Assembly: GCA_026901365.1 (NCBI GenBank)
Contig: QLOH01000121.1
Span: 1,116,001 to 1,180,000 of the forward strand
Length of the DNA: 64,000 nucleotides
Direction of reading: 5' to 3'
Source: Sesbania bispinosa
Taxonomy: Eukaryota > Streptophyta > Magnoliopsida > Fabales > Fabaceae
The notes beneath the pieces are model-generated. The model searched no databases. It saw only the letters and a program-made list of their open reading frames with translations, and was not told the origin of the DNA. Of this stretch, positions 1-10,880 are shown piece after piece; within the stretch, counting starts at the first letter, position 1, and each line of letters starts with the position of its first letter. The position numbers were made by a program, and so were the translations under genes.

Positions 1-898
1 ACAATTCTGTTAGGAACTTTGAGCTTTTCTCACTTTCACAGATGGAGAGTACGCATAGTCTTTCTTTTCTCTCTTTTTTGGTTTTCATTCTTCTTCTTCT
101 TCTTGCAATTTCCTTCTCTGTTCATCCTCTCATGGAAGGCTATAAACTACTGAGGATTGATTCTTGAGTGATTTTACATTGGATTCTGAGCTTTATTTCA
201 ATTCAAGTTCGTATTTCAATTTCTGCCGTAGATTCAATTTCATCTTCTCCTTTAGAATTCTGGTTTAGTTTCTTGAATTGGATTTGAACACTTGTTGATG
301 ATTCAATTTTGTTCTTCACTTAGAATTCTGGTTTAGTTTTCTTAATTCTAAACAACCAATTGTTGGCTTAATTCAGGCAGGTAAAGGATTAGAAATCTCA
401 CAACCAGTTCGCTTATTCTGACAAGTTGCTTAGTTCTGAGTGAGATAATGATGAATTAATTGACGCTTTGTTTTGTTAATTCGAATCTGTTTTGGATTTG
501 AGATCAATGTATATTAACTGATGCAAGGATCCAATTGTGGAACTGAACAAGAGAATCAATCGTTTCTTACTTGTTTTACTATTACTTTCTTGTTTACGAA
601 ATTCTATTTCTAAACAGTAATCAAAACCCCCCTTATTTCTGTTACGTTCTGAATTTCTGCACTGTTAAGACAGACCCTATCTTAAGACCATATGCAGTTC
701 TGTTCTAAGACAGTCTGAAGTCTTAAGACCGTCTTAAGTCACTTGCTCTTAAGTTCGACCTATAAGTTCTGGTTCTGAATTTTTGGTCTGAAATATGATA
801 TTCTGAATTGTCATTGAATTCCTTGAGAGACGACTTTGGGTTATCTAACCCTCACTACACTTTAATTCATATTATTTGATTGAGTACGACCTCGATCA
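1..898 (+). mobile_element. 3' part of an Athila-like Ty3/gypsy 5' LTR
   Basis: This AT-rich stretch has no reading frame and ends in CA at 898, five bases before a primer-binding-site sequence. It is therefore read as the end of a 5' LTR; the start lies outside the window. The stretch around 670-770 has several short palindromic CTTAAG-type words. The boundary rests on the primer site and the first gag-like ATG downstream, not on comparison with the other LTR, because the 3' LTR (from 2299) overlaps a different part. Confidence 0.6.
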
Positions 899-902
899 AA
901 TT

Positions 903-920
903 TGGCGCCGTTGTCGAGGA
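903..920 (+). promoter_or_regulatory. Primer binding site, tRNA-Asp type (Athila/Cyclops class)
   Basis: TGGCGCCGTTGTCGAGGA closely resembles the TGGCGCCGTTGCCGGGGA primer site known from plant Athila/Cyclops elements, which would pair with the 3' end of tRNA-Asp. It sits just after a CA that closes the LTR, the expected position for priming minus-strand cDNA. Confidence 0.75.
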
Positions 921-1035
921 ATTCAATTCAATTTTCAGTATTCAATTCTGTTTGTGAACTTCTATTTTTGTTTCTATTTTTGTTTCTTCTTTTCTTTCTT
1001 TTCATTCTTATTTTATTGATTCTAATTCTAACATT

Positions 1036-2190
1036 ATGGCTGAATTGACTTTAAGAGAACTCATTGAGTGCATGGCTTCAAATAATCAAGAATTTAATTA
1101 CAAAAGCAGCTCAATGATTATTCCAGATGAGACATCATATGTTGTTGATCTTAGAAAAGTAGAGAGCAATATGGATGATTTAGCTTCTTTATCAATCAGT
1201 TAGCAGTACCTCAGACACATGTGAAGTTTGTGTGGGATTTGTACATCACCTGAGCACCCCACAAATTCCTGCCCTACTTTGCATGAGTTTGAAGATTATT
1301 TCTCTCCTCAATCTTATACTGTAGATAGTTATAATAATTATATCACCTTAGCAATAGCTTTATTTGCCTAGTCAGTTTCATTTTCAGGTTGCTGAGCCGG
1401 GCTTGCCATACCAGCCCCCACCATTGCAGCAGGTTGCACTTTCTAAGAGTGAACCTTCTCTGGAAGAGTTGATGAGGCAAATGGAAGTTGACAATCTGAA
1501 TTTCCAGCAGCAAATAGAAGCAACATTTCAAAATTTGGAAATTCAGATTGGGCAGATGGCTACTACCTTGCATAAAATGCAATCACAGGATTCAGATGCT
1601 ATGTGTTCAGATGCTATGAATGTATATCCTATTGAGGACCATTATGTATTTTATAATGATTTGCATGATGAACCTGTTGTTATAAAAATTTATCTGAGTT
1701 TGTAGGAGTGCTTGATTTTCCATTCTTGTCTGATTTCAGCAATGGTTACACTTGTGATTCATGTACTGATTCTTTTATGGGTAGTGCATGTGCTGATATT
1801 GACAAGTTTGTTAATACTGGTAATGATTCCGCAGGTTTTGGAGTTGATACAGTAGCTGCTGATTCAACAGAGTCAGAATGCACAGGCTTGATTACAGCAA
1901 TTACATATAAATCTGACTTTGTTGATGTGCAGGTTACAGAATCACCTCCTACTACCACCTTTCTCCTCATCTGTTGTGCAGCCACCATTATTGGAGAAGC
2001 CACTACCTAACCAGATCAAGCATGCATGCATGGAGGATAAACAAAATGAGAACTCTTTGCTGCACGTAATAAAGGAGCTCACCAAGTTGATGCACACCAT
2101 AATTCCATATTCTATTTCAGACATCACTTGGATGAGCCTGGTACAGGTGGTACCAAATGATTCATGCATTCCCAGGACGGGAGTTGGATG
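1036..2190 (+). pseudogene. Degenerate gag/pol remnant of an Athila-like element
   Basis: An ATG at 1036 opens a short frame with a gag-like N-terminus (MAELTLRELIECM) that stops near 1203. A second frame at 1364-1705 holds the Q-rich C-terminal gag motif typical of Athila/Cyclops elements (SLEELMRQMEVDNLNFQQQ, then IGQMATTLHKMQSQ). Around 1990-2190 is a stretch (PLPNQIKHA, then SISDITWMS) that resembles the segment before reverse transcriptase in these elements. Almost all of gag, protease, RT, RNase H and integrase is missing, so this is an internally deleted, non-autonomous copy. Family assignment rests on the primer site, the gag motif and the polypurine tract together. Confidence 0.6.
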
Positions 2191-2282
2191 ATGAGGGAGT
2201 CTCTTTCCCCACTTTTTCATTGCACTATGTCTCTTGTTCTCTAATTTGACTATTTTTATATTGAGGACAATGTGTGATTTAA

Positions 2283-2298
2283 GTGTGGGGGGGAGATT
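2283..2298 (+). promoter_or_regulatory. Polypurine tract of the Athila-like element
   Basis: GTGTGGGGGGGAG precedes a TG that can open the 3' LTR. The preceding ATTGAGGACAATGTGTGAT is characteristic of the segment before the polypurine tract in Athila-type elements. It would prime plus-strand DNA. Confidence 0.7.
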
Positions 2299-2668
2299 TG
2301 TAGTTTTAGGACTTTAGGAATTAGTATGTTGTTAGGAAAAATAAATATTGTTGTTGTTTTCTAAATAGAAAATAAAAATTATTGTAAACTGTTAGCTGAA
2401 ATTTGCTCTTTGCTGTCTGAAAATTACCGTTTTCTATCTGAAATTTGTTGTTTTATGAAGCTTTTAGTTGTTGCGTAGCTATTAAGTAGCTACTGCTGTC
2501 TGAATTTTAATGTTTACTATCTAAAAGTGTTGTTTACCATTACTGTATGTTGCTGTTGTATGAATTTTATTGTTTACTATTTATGTAGCTACTGCTGTTT
2601 GAATTTTACTGTTATTAAATGACATGCATCATATGCATAGTGACGTCTAAGGCGGTGGCCTTATGATG
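2299..2668 (+). mobile_element. Start of the Athila-like 3' LTR, interrupted by a nested insertion
   Basis: The LTR starts with TG at 2299, directly after the polypurine tract, and runs as non-coding AT-rich sequence to 2668, where another retrotransposon is inserted. Three loosely repeated blocks (2400-2600) contain the words GCTACTGCTG and GAATTTTA. Any continuation to the right of 8379 could not be confirmed. Confidence 0.5.
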
Positions 2669-3447
2669 TGATAGCAGGATAGTTGTAGGATCTAGAATTG
2701 AGCAAAATCAACCGATTAGAATAAAAATATAGCAATTAAAATGCGAATTATAGGTGCAGGGCAGCAGCTATAATTGCGCAAGAAAGAGCAAGAAAATGAG
2801 AGAAAATGAGAGAAAAAGTGGAAGAGGAAAAATGAATTGGACGCCACTGATGCAGGAATCCACCCACAGCAGATAAGTCATATGCCAGACGCCACTAATT
2901 CTGGAGAATTAGATAAGTCTCAGTATGGTTTAAGCAAGAACCACCAAGCCTACTCTCAACTCACTTATGAGGAGAAAAATGGGCATAATGCCTTTACTAT
3001 ATCAAAGTTGTGAGATACAAAGAGTGAAGGCTCCTATATATAGGAGAGGGGGGCGGCCACTTGGAAAATAAATGGGGGAAAAATGAAAGATGGTAGGAAA
3101 GCTATCCTAGTGGGTCTTGAACCCATGACCCCAAGGCTTATAGCTAAGCTAAGTCTTAAGCCAATAAACCCCACATTTAGCGCCCAACTTAAGGAGAAAA
3201 AGGGGAAATTACATCCAAGTCCTAATTACATCTTAATTTCCTAATTACATTATTAATTCCTAAAAATTAAAATCCTAATTGAATGGAGTCTTGAAATGTT
3301 GACTTTGACTTCAAGTTCAATGGTCAAAGGGTTGACTTTGTTGAGGATGACTCATGCTTGGTTCAGCTCCAAGCAATTCTACCAGCTCCATGCTTAATTC
3401 CTAGCCTCCAGCTGTCAGCCCAGAGTTCCTACTGACAGGTGCCATCA
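2669..3447 (-). repeat. 3' LTR of the gag-pro element
   Basis: It shares its first 100 bp (forward strand) nearly word for word with 7637 onward, and further blocks include the sequence around ACGCCACTAATTC. It contains a TATA-like palindrome (3034-3043, CTATATATAG). A B-box-like GGGTTCAAGACCC lies on the minus strand at about 3112-3124. Confidence 0.75.
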
Positions 3448-3461
3448 TTCCCTTCCCCTTG
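3448..3461 (-). promoter_or_regulatory. Polypurine tract of the gag-pro element
   Basis: The minus strand reads AAGGGGAAGGGAA immediately before the TG that opens the 3' LTR, the normal position for plus-strand priming. Confidence 0.7.
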
Positions 3462-3889
3462 AAAAGCATTTGTCCTCAAATCTGAAATTTAGAAAAGTAT
3501 AAGGGTGAGAGAATAAAAAGGAATGGATGACAAGAAGAGAGAAGGTGGAGACTTCCCTTTAGGACTTGTAAGTTCTTGCTAGGTCTTCAACCATGGACAT
3601 CCTTGCGCAACCTTAGCCAACAAAAAGAAGATTCATTATTCCCAAGCATTCATTCTCTAATGTTCATAACAATAGTACTTAGGAATCATGTAGGGAGTTT
3701 TGGGAGAGGAAAAGTAGTAGAAGAAAGAAGAGAAGAGGAAGAAGAAAAAGAAATAGGAGAAAAGGGTGGAGGAAACTCCCTTGTAGTGTTGCTACTTCCT
3801 CCTTCCTTGATCAACAGCTCCCTTTCTTGATCTCCTTCAAAACAATTAAGGTCAGCAGTTTTAAATTGATGAAGTAATAACATTACTTC

Positions 3890-5756
3890 CCTTTTATTTT
3901 ATTTTTTCTTTGGTTTTCTTTTCTATCATCACCCTTGATGTTTCTTCCTTCCTTTTTCTTTTATCCTCACCTTCTATCTTTAATTTTTTGATTTTCTCAA
4001 GTTCAATTTCTCTCTTCATATGAGCTTGATCCTCACATATTTCTTGAATTGACATTGGCATTAAAGTGATTTTTGCTACATCTTGTTTAAAAGATATTTG
4101 ATTAGAGTATCCATCATGAATGGTCCTCTTATCAAATTACCAAGGTCTACCCAATAAAAATATTGTGGCATCCATAGGTAAAACATCACAAAGAACATTA
4201 TCATCATAATCTCCTATGGAAATAAAGATGAGAGTTTGCTTATTTACTTCCCTTTCCCCATCATCACATATCCAAGATAACTTGTATGGTCTGGGGTGGG
4301 GAGTGGTAGATAAACCAAGTTTTTCCACCATTCTTGCACTTGCAATGTTAGTGCAACTTCCACTATCAACAATTAGGGAACAAGTGTCCCTCTACCATGC
4401 ATCTAGTGTGGAAAACAGATGCTTTTGTTCATATTCTCTAATTATTTGATTTCCTAAGGACCTTCTAACCATGCATAGTTTATCTTCGGCCCTATATACC
4501 TCTTTCTTAACCGCATTTTCTTCTTCACTTTGTTCATTATCACTTGCACTAGTGTATCTCCATTTTCCTTAACCACATCGCCCTCCTATTGGGCATTGGG
4601 AAGCTATGTGTCCCTTACCATCACACTTGAAACATTTGATGTTTCTTGTGGAAATAGAGGGATCCTCCTTTTTAGTAGAAGGAGTAGGGTTAGAAGTAAC
4701 CTAGAACCCTTAGGTTCTACCTTCTCTGGCTCTTTCCCTCAACTTTCTTTAGGGTTTCTTTAACCTAATTGTATAACTAGTGTTACTTTCTTTTATAGCT
4801 ACCCTTTCTTTTTAATTGAGTTTCAATTTTAATGGCTTGGTGTACCAAGTCCTCTATTTCAACATAAGGATGCAACTCCACTATGTACCATATGTCGAAA
4901 TTAATTCCATTAATAAACCTAGCCATAGTTGCTTCACTATCCTCAACTATTGGCCCTTATTAAGCAAGCTTCATTTCTTTAAAGTATTCATCTACACTCT
5001 TAGAACCTTGCTTAAGAGTTTGAAGTTTGATGTGCAACTCCCTAATGTAATGTTGAGGTATGAACCTCTTTCTCATGATGGACTTCATTTCCTCCCAAGA
5101 GGAAACCAAAGGAGCATTGCACCTTTTTCTATCAGCTTGAAGCTGATGCCACCAAACTAAGGCATAATTCTTAAATTCAAGGGAGGCAATCTTAACCTTT
5201 TCCTCTTCCCTATACCTATGACAACTAAAGATTTGTTCAATTTTAAGTTCCCACTCTAGGTATTGTTCTACATCATTCCTTCCATTAAAGGTTGGGACTT
5301 CTATTTTTACCCCATTGAACCCTTTTTCCCTCCTAGGCTCTTCTTCTCTCCTATGCTCCCTCCTATGCCTCCTAGGGTTTTCTTCATAACACTCCTCTCT
5401 TTCCCTTCTAGGTGTTTCCTCATAGTAGTCTTTTCAAAACCCCCTAGGTTCCTCACGCCTCCTAGGCCTCATATGCTTTCTTTCCCTTTCCCTTCTCCTA
5501 TAGGTATGGCTAGAGTGTCTCTCTCCCTCACTACTCTCAGCATGGTACCTATCTTCACTCCTTACAATGCTACATCTACTCTCACTTCCTCCTTCACGAG
5601 AAGAATGTTCTCCTCTCTCTCCTATTCTCACTTAGTTCCCTCATAAGTTCACTCATCTCATGCCTCATCATTTTGGCCATATCTTGAATTGGATGTTGCA
5701 ACTCGGCCCTATACCTCAAGTTCTAGGTGAAGGGGTGGTGAGTTCCTACTACCCAT
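3890..5756 (-). pseudogene. gag-protease reading frame, broken
   Basis: An ATG at 5756 starts an arginine/glutamate-rich N-terminal part (5430-5640). A retrotransposon gag core follows at about 5300-4950; recognisable words are KIASLEFKNYALVWWHQL and RKRFIPQHYIREL. A zinc knuckle of CX2CX4HX4C form (CFKCDGKGHIASQC) lies near 4590-4640, and a protease-like segment at about 4137-4375 has VDSGSCTNIAS and ends in FLLGRPW. A lysine-rich tail follows to about 3890. Several frameshifts and stops interrupt it, so it is not translatable as one protein. The DSG triad is typical of the retropepsin active site. No polymerase domain follows. Confidence 0.7.
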
Positions 5757-5759
5757 TGT

Positions 5760-7620
5760 TTTTAAGTTTTTGGTTTTTAAAATTTGGACCTTTTCACTCA
5801 CTAAGTGTTACACTCAATGGAATGCAACACTCGTGTTATCTCTTTTTAGGCTTTTCTATAATGAGACTCTCTTGCCTCTTCTACTCAGTTGAGGTTGGTT
5901 AGATCTTGCAAAGACCAACGGTGAGATTAAGTCTTAACCCTTCTCAAATAGAAGTGCACTAACAAAGAAAATACCTACTAAAGGAAGATTGGAAAATCCT
6001 AAGACAAAACAAGGAATTGATATGACAAACAAGAAAAGCAAGCACTCAAAAACGCTTATACACAAGAGTAGAAAGCAAACAAGACAAAACGGAAGAAATT
6101 GCAAAGAGGATTGTTTTTGGTTATTTTTTAAAAGAGTTGCCAAAATTGTCGTTTTTGGGAAAAACAACAAATACAACTCAATTACGATATATAATGAAAT
6201 GAAAAAGAAAATTACAGTAAAACTATCACGGTATTGTTGGGATAACTTTTTGTTTTTTTTTATTTTTTTGAATTTCTTTTACTTTTGGGTGTCTTTTTGA
6301 CTTTTTTTGCCTTGTAGTTGACTTTGCACCCTTTTTGCTTTTTACACCTTTTTTGTATTTTTGGCATGTACGTACTTTTTGTATTTTTCTTGCCTTTTTC
6401 TTTTTTTTTTGTCTTTTTTTTCCAACAGAAAATTACAGAAATTTGTACACAATGAAAAGAAAATAAATTGTAACTACTGTAATTTTTTTTTGAAATTTTC
6501 TGGTAATAAGCTGGTCCAAGTGGTACCAGAAAAGCAAAAATAATGAATAAACTTGTTTCTAAAAACTGTGAAAACGTAATGGTAACCTGATTTCAAAAAT
6601 GTCCAAAAAAATTGCTTAGCACTTCTTGTTGATTATACAAAAGCGGTACGGTCACAGAAACGCGCTTGGTTCAATTTTAAGATTGGAATTAAAATTTGAA
6701 GGAAAATTAACAATTAGAATTTGTTGATCTTCTTCCAATACTATGAACCAAAAAGAGCCTATAGGTGAGTGTTTTGCACAATCAAACAGAGAAAGTTCAA
6801 GGTAGAGATAGCAGTCAATCCAAATTTGCAATCAGAATGCCAAACAGACAAATATAACAGGAGTAGAAAATTGAACAACACAAAGCCAGAACAATGCGCA
6901 TAAATTGGCAAAAAAATAAGAGAAAATTGGGCAAAATAAATGGCACGAAATTAAAAGGGGGAAACTGAAATTAAAATGATGGGCAGGACAGAAATGTAAA
7001 TGGCAGAAAATAGAAGGGGATGGCAGAAGTAAAAGGATGGGGATGACTGAAAATAAATGACTGAAAGTAAAAGGGAAACAGAAAATAAAAGGATGGGGAG
7101 GACAGAAATGTAAATGGCAGAATGTAAAGGGGAGAGCAGAAATTAAAAGGATGGGGAGAAGCGGAAATTAAAAAGCGGAAAGTAAAGAGATGAATATGGG
7201 GGATGAACAAGTAATGGTGAAGGGGAGAAATGTAGGTGAACGATCTTTGGAAAAATGAAGACAACAATGCCTCCTCTTACCACACTTCACCAACAAACAA
7301 GTTGTTTATAGCAGTTAATTGCAAGAATCACTCAAGAACAAGTATAAGCAATTGGAATAGGCAATTAATCAAACACCTAAGGTGTGGGATTAGCGGCCCA
7401 AAAATAGCCCCATACTAGCAAGAATTCAAGCAATCAACAAGCAAACAAATAATGCTGACAACAGCAGAAAGGCACCTCGGGCCCGGGAAATAGTCCAAGT
7501 CCAATTACAATTGAAAAAAGAGATGGAATTACACTAAAATGATGAAAATTCTGCACAAAAGAGGTGCAGTAGGCGTGCCAAAACAGCCCCCAATTAGCTC
7601 CAAATTTGCTCAAATTCAAC
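5760..7620 (-). other. Long untranslated leader of the gag-pro element, with purine-rich block
   Basis: This is non-coding DNA between the primer site and the gag ATG. It includes T-rich runs (6240-6440) and, at 6955-7230, about 250 bases made almost only of purines on the plus strand, built from degenerate repeats of AAAAGGATGGGGA and ATGGCAGAAA. No gene was recognised. Confidence 0.55.
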
Positions 7621-7634
7621 AAGCTCTGATACCA
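7621..7634 (-). promoter_or_regulatory. Primer binding site, initiator tRNA-Met type
   Basis: The minus strand reads TGGTATCAGAGCTT, complementary to the 3' end of plant initiator tRNA-Met, two bases inside the 5' LTR. Confidence 0.8.
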
Positions 7635-7636
7635 AT

Positions 7637-8379
7637 TGATAGCAGGATAGTTGTAGGATCTAGAATTGAGCAAAATCAACCGATTAGAATCAATAAAATG
7701 CAATTGTAATGCGCAAATTAGGTGCAGGGCAGCAGCTAATTTGGGCGAGAAAATGAGGAAATAGAGAAATGAAAGAAAAGTGAAAGAAAAGGGAGAGGAA
7801 GAAATGGTTGGGACGCCACCGAAGCAGGAATCCACCCACAGCAGATAAGTTCAATGTCAGACGCCACTAATTCAGGAGAATTAGATAAGTCTCAGTATGG
7901 TTTGAGCAACAACCACCAAGCCTTACTCTCAACTCACCAAGAGGAGAAAATTAGGCATAATGCCTTTACTATTTCATAAGTGTTGTGAAATACAAGGGGG
8001 GGTGGTCTCCTATTTATAGGAAAAGGAGGTGGCTAGGTGGGAAGGAAAATACAAGATGAGTGAAAATTATCCTAAATGAGTCTTGAACCCATGACCTCCT
8101 AGACTCATAGCCAAGCTATCTCCTAACCAATAAAGCTCCTAAAAATAGCGCCCCTATGTAGTACAAAAATTAAGAAAATTACAAATAAGTCCTAATTACA
8201 AATAAATCCTAATTAATCTTCTAATTAATTGGAAATCTTCATGTTGACTTGGGTCAAGTGGTCAAAGGTCATAGGTTGACCATGGGAGGGTTGACCAAAA
8301 ATAAGGTTGACCAAGGCTTGGTCCAGCTCCATGCGCCCAAGTCAGGCCCAGGACTTTGGTTCATCAACCAGTGGAATCA
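7637..8379 (-). repeat. 5' LTR of the gag-pro element
   Basis: It is homologous to 2669-3447, with visible substitutions and indels. A TATA box (TATAAATA on the minus strand, 8011-8018) and a downstream B-box-like GGGTTCAAGACTC (about 8077-8089) are at matching places in both copies. The outer boundary at 8379 is tentative because the first 80 bases have diverged from the other LTR. Confidence 0.65.
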
Positions 8380-9712
8380 TGATTATCATTTAGAGTGGTG
8401 ACTCTGTGTACCAGAGCTAGTACGAACTCTAACTCTTGGTTGCTTCCTCTGGCAATGGTTGTGCATTATGGATAGTGAAATTACCCTGGGCCTTCATGCA
8501 TTGCATGATATATGGCAGCTTATGAGAAGAGATGGAAAAATGATATAGCCATCTTGCATTGCATGAGCATTTTCATATAATGACATGATGTTTATGAGTA
8601 TCTGTGGTATGTATCTATGTCTTTGATTGGGTATGCCGATGTACGAATTGTGTGAAATGTTTTCTCCTATTTAGTTTGTGGCTTTAGGCACTATATCCTG
8701 CGTTAAGTGAGTTCAAGTAAAGTGTTATCATCCCCTTATTTTTCCTTGTCATTATCTGCCACTCTTATGGCACCTAAGTGGGCATGGACTCTAGAAAGAT
8801 GCACGTGGTGATGAAGATAAACGAGACGTTCATGTTGAGACAGATATTGATGAGTCAAGTGGTAGTGTTTAAGGGTATATGTAAGTAGCAGTATGCAGTA
8901 AAGATAGGGTGTAGCCGGATAGAAAGTCCACTTTCTTTTTGTAATGCGTTAAGCTAAAAGCCCAACTTTTATGTATGTTACTTCAATTGTAATTTTAAAT
9001 TGTAATGAAACGATATTCCCTATATTAATATGTTTCTCGTTTTATCCTAAGTAGAATTTATTAATCAAAGATAATGTTTTAAAAAAAATCACCAATTTTC
9101 CTCACTTCCTTAAAGAGTAATTAATGAAGAGTAAACTAGAAAATTGGTCCCTGACTTTTTTAGGGTCATGCAGTTTAGTCCCTAAGAAATAGAAAACCCT
9201 AATATAGTCCCTGACTTCTTGTTTTTTCTTTCACTATAGTCCAACTGTGTGTTCCCCTTTAATTTTTGTTATGATGTGTCACGTTTCGTGACACTGTATC
9301 ATACCATTTGCCATCGGGGCACAAAAATAACGTCATTGAAGTTGAGACCTTCCAATGAAAAAGAGAGAGAAGATAGAAAAAGGAAAAATGGGAAAGCACA
9401 CAACGGTTGGATTTGAGGCATTTCAAGCTATAAATTTGACAAAAACGCATCGTTTTGTGCCATAGTGGACACTATAGTGATAAACAATGAGACAGAGTGT
9501 CACTAAACGTCGTAAAAATTAACGAGGAACACACAATTGGACTATAGTGAAAGAAAAAACAACAAGTCAGGGACTATATTGGGGTTTTCTATTTCTTAGG
9601 GACTAAGCTGCATGACCCAAAAAAGTTATGGACCAATTTGCTAGTTTACTCAATTAACAAATTTCAACCGAGTTAGTCGAATAATACCTGTCACGGGATG
9701 GGGGTGTTACAA
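8380..9712 (+). mobile_element. Tekay-like Ty3/gypsy LTR (start uncertain), split by a MITE
   Basis: The segment ends at 9712 in GGGGGTGTTACA, a typical plant chromovirus LTR end, and gag scraps follow at once. The left boundary cannot be fixed; some of 8380 onward could be the rest of the Athila-like 3' LTR. A MITE at 9129-9651 splits it. No reading frame was recognised. Confidence 0.45.
9129..9651. mobile_element. MITE with long terminal inverted repeats (Mutator-like)
   Basis: The ends are inverted copies of each other over roughly 140 bp. The left arm starts GAGTAAACTAGAAAATTGGT; the right arm, reverse-complemented, starts GAGTAAACTAGCAAATTGGT. Shared words inside include AGTCCCTAAGAAATAGAAAA and TTTCACTATAGTCCAA. 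Flanks ATTAATGAA and AATTAACAA could be a decayed 9-bp target duplication, as Mutator-type elements make. The 240-bp centre has no transposase, so it is non-autonomous. Superfamily is an inference from TIR length. Confidence 0.8.
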
Positions 9713-10270
9713 TTAGAAACCCCAATTTGTAGCTGGAGGATCAAGTGGTAGCTCAGTGAACTCCCCCAAGTGTGGGAAATACGGTAAGGATCATATGACA
9801 AGGTTGCAAGGAGAAGGCAAAGTTTTAAATGTGGAAAGTCGAGGCATAATAGTCGGGACTGTGGACAAAGAAGGGAATTTGTTTAACAGGAATTCCCAGG
9901 TCAACCACTTAAGACTGGAGGAAGAGTTTACACCTTGATAGGGCTGAGACATCCCAAGTCGAGGACTTGAACCAAGGTAATTGTCTCATTAAGGGAACCC
10001 TTTTGACTGTATGCTTGATTCAAGAGCCACACACTTCTTTATGTTGAATGATTTTGTAGGACGATTAGGATTACCTGTCACATCTCTTTCGTATGATTTT
10101 CTTGTTTCTCTTACCAATGTGCATATTATAACCTCTTGAGCATGTTTAACTGTGTAGTTAAAATTGATGGTAGAGACTTTATTGTATGTTTTATTTGTTT
10201 ACCTCTTTCTCAATTAGATGTGATTTTGGGAATGGATTCTGAATTGTTTTGATAAAATTGTAGTATTTGA
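9713..10270 (+). pseudogene. Ty3/gypsy gag zinc-knuckle and protease remnant
   Basis: Two decayed cysteine motifs are visible (CGKYGKDH near 9770 and, in another frame, CFKCGKSRHNSRDC near 9825-9870). About 150 bp later is a retropepsin-like stretch whose active-site DSGATH has become DSRATH. It continues with a match to the family's SLSYDFLVSLTN segment and ends near 10245 with a trace of the ILGMD motif. Several frames are needed, so it is dead. It adjoins the LTR end with no primer site between, so the 5' part of gag has been deleted. Confidence 0.6.
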
Positions 10271-10406
10271 GTCCATTATTAGTTGGCACCTTCATACTCT
10301 ACGAACCCAAGATTTCTAACTGCAAACCAAATCACTTCTCTCGTAAGAGAAGGAGCTTAAGCGTAAACAAATCAAATGTGTCACTTGTATGTGAATTTCC
10401 TTGAAC

Positions 10407-10667
10407 TTGTGTTTGGATAAAGAAATTTAAAATTACTAGAATTCATGTGTTAAAATAGTAAAAGAAAGAATTCCAAATGATAAATAGGAAGATTTTTTAC
10501 GATAAATAGGAGAATTTTAAATGACAAATATTGAGAGAGAATTTCAACATTTCTCTTTTATGTTCAAACTTTTTAGATTGTCATTATCAATTCCTCTCAT
10601 TTTAACAACTTACTCAACATTATCTATTATAATTTTGAGAATTCTAAAATTCTTCATCCAAACACAA
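10407..10667. mobile_element. Short MITE inside the retrotransposon remnant
   Basis: Terminal inverted repeats TTGTGTTTGGATAAAGAA and (reverse complement of the right end) TTGTGTTTGGATGAAGAA enclose about 260 bp of AT-rich non-coding DNA. It sits between VCEFP-like and FPEYLDLPLGRD-like words that are contiguous in intact Ty3/gypsy polyproteins, consistent with insertion into the element. The target duplication is not clear, so the superfamily is open. Confidence 0.6.
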
Positions 10668-10676
10668 AGTAAATGT

Positions 10677-10880
10677 TTCCAGAGTATTTAGATTTGCCAC
10701 TGGGACGAGATATGGAGTTTACTATAAATTTAGTACCTGAGACTAGTCCAATATCTATAGCACCTTATACGATGTCTTATTCTGAGTTGGCTGAACTTAA
10801 AGAATCCAATAGAGGAGCTAGTTGAAAAACAATTTATAGCTAAAAAGCAATTTTTTAACATTAATTGGATAGTAAAGTGT
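10677..10880 (+). pseudogene. Ty3/gypsy reverse transcriptase N-terminal scrap
   Basis: The stretch after the MITE translates to a match of the segment just before RT motif 1 (LPLGRDMEFTINLVPETSPI, then IAPYTMSYSELAELKE). It breaks up in the LEE-EKQFI region and no other RT motifs follow. It is the rightmost trace of the Tekay-like copy that starts in the LTR at 8380-9712. Confidence 0.65.

Larger units (their letters stand above)
2669..8379 (-). mobile_element. Gag-pro-only Ty3/gypsy retrotransposon (non-autonomous)
   Basis: Two related LTRs flank the element: 2669-3447 (3' LTR) and 7637 to about 8379 (5' LTR). On the minus strand both start with TGAT and end with GCTATCA. A primer site for initiator tRNA-Met lies at 7621-7634 (minus: TGGTATCAGAGC). 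A polypurine tract (AAGGGGAAGGGAA) lies just inside the 3' LTR. The interior encodes gag with a CCHC knuckle and a retropepsin-like segment; only about 0.7 kb separates these from the polypurine tract, so RT, RNase H and integrase are absent. The flanks TGATG and TGATT may be an imperfect 5-bp target duplication. It must have relied on proteins from another element. Confidence 0.75.

Noticed and set aside
3098..3172. A complete tRNA gene
   Set aside because: Only the T-arm/B-box-like part fits; the acceptor and anticodon arms cannot be formed, so it is listed only as a tRNA-like signal.
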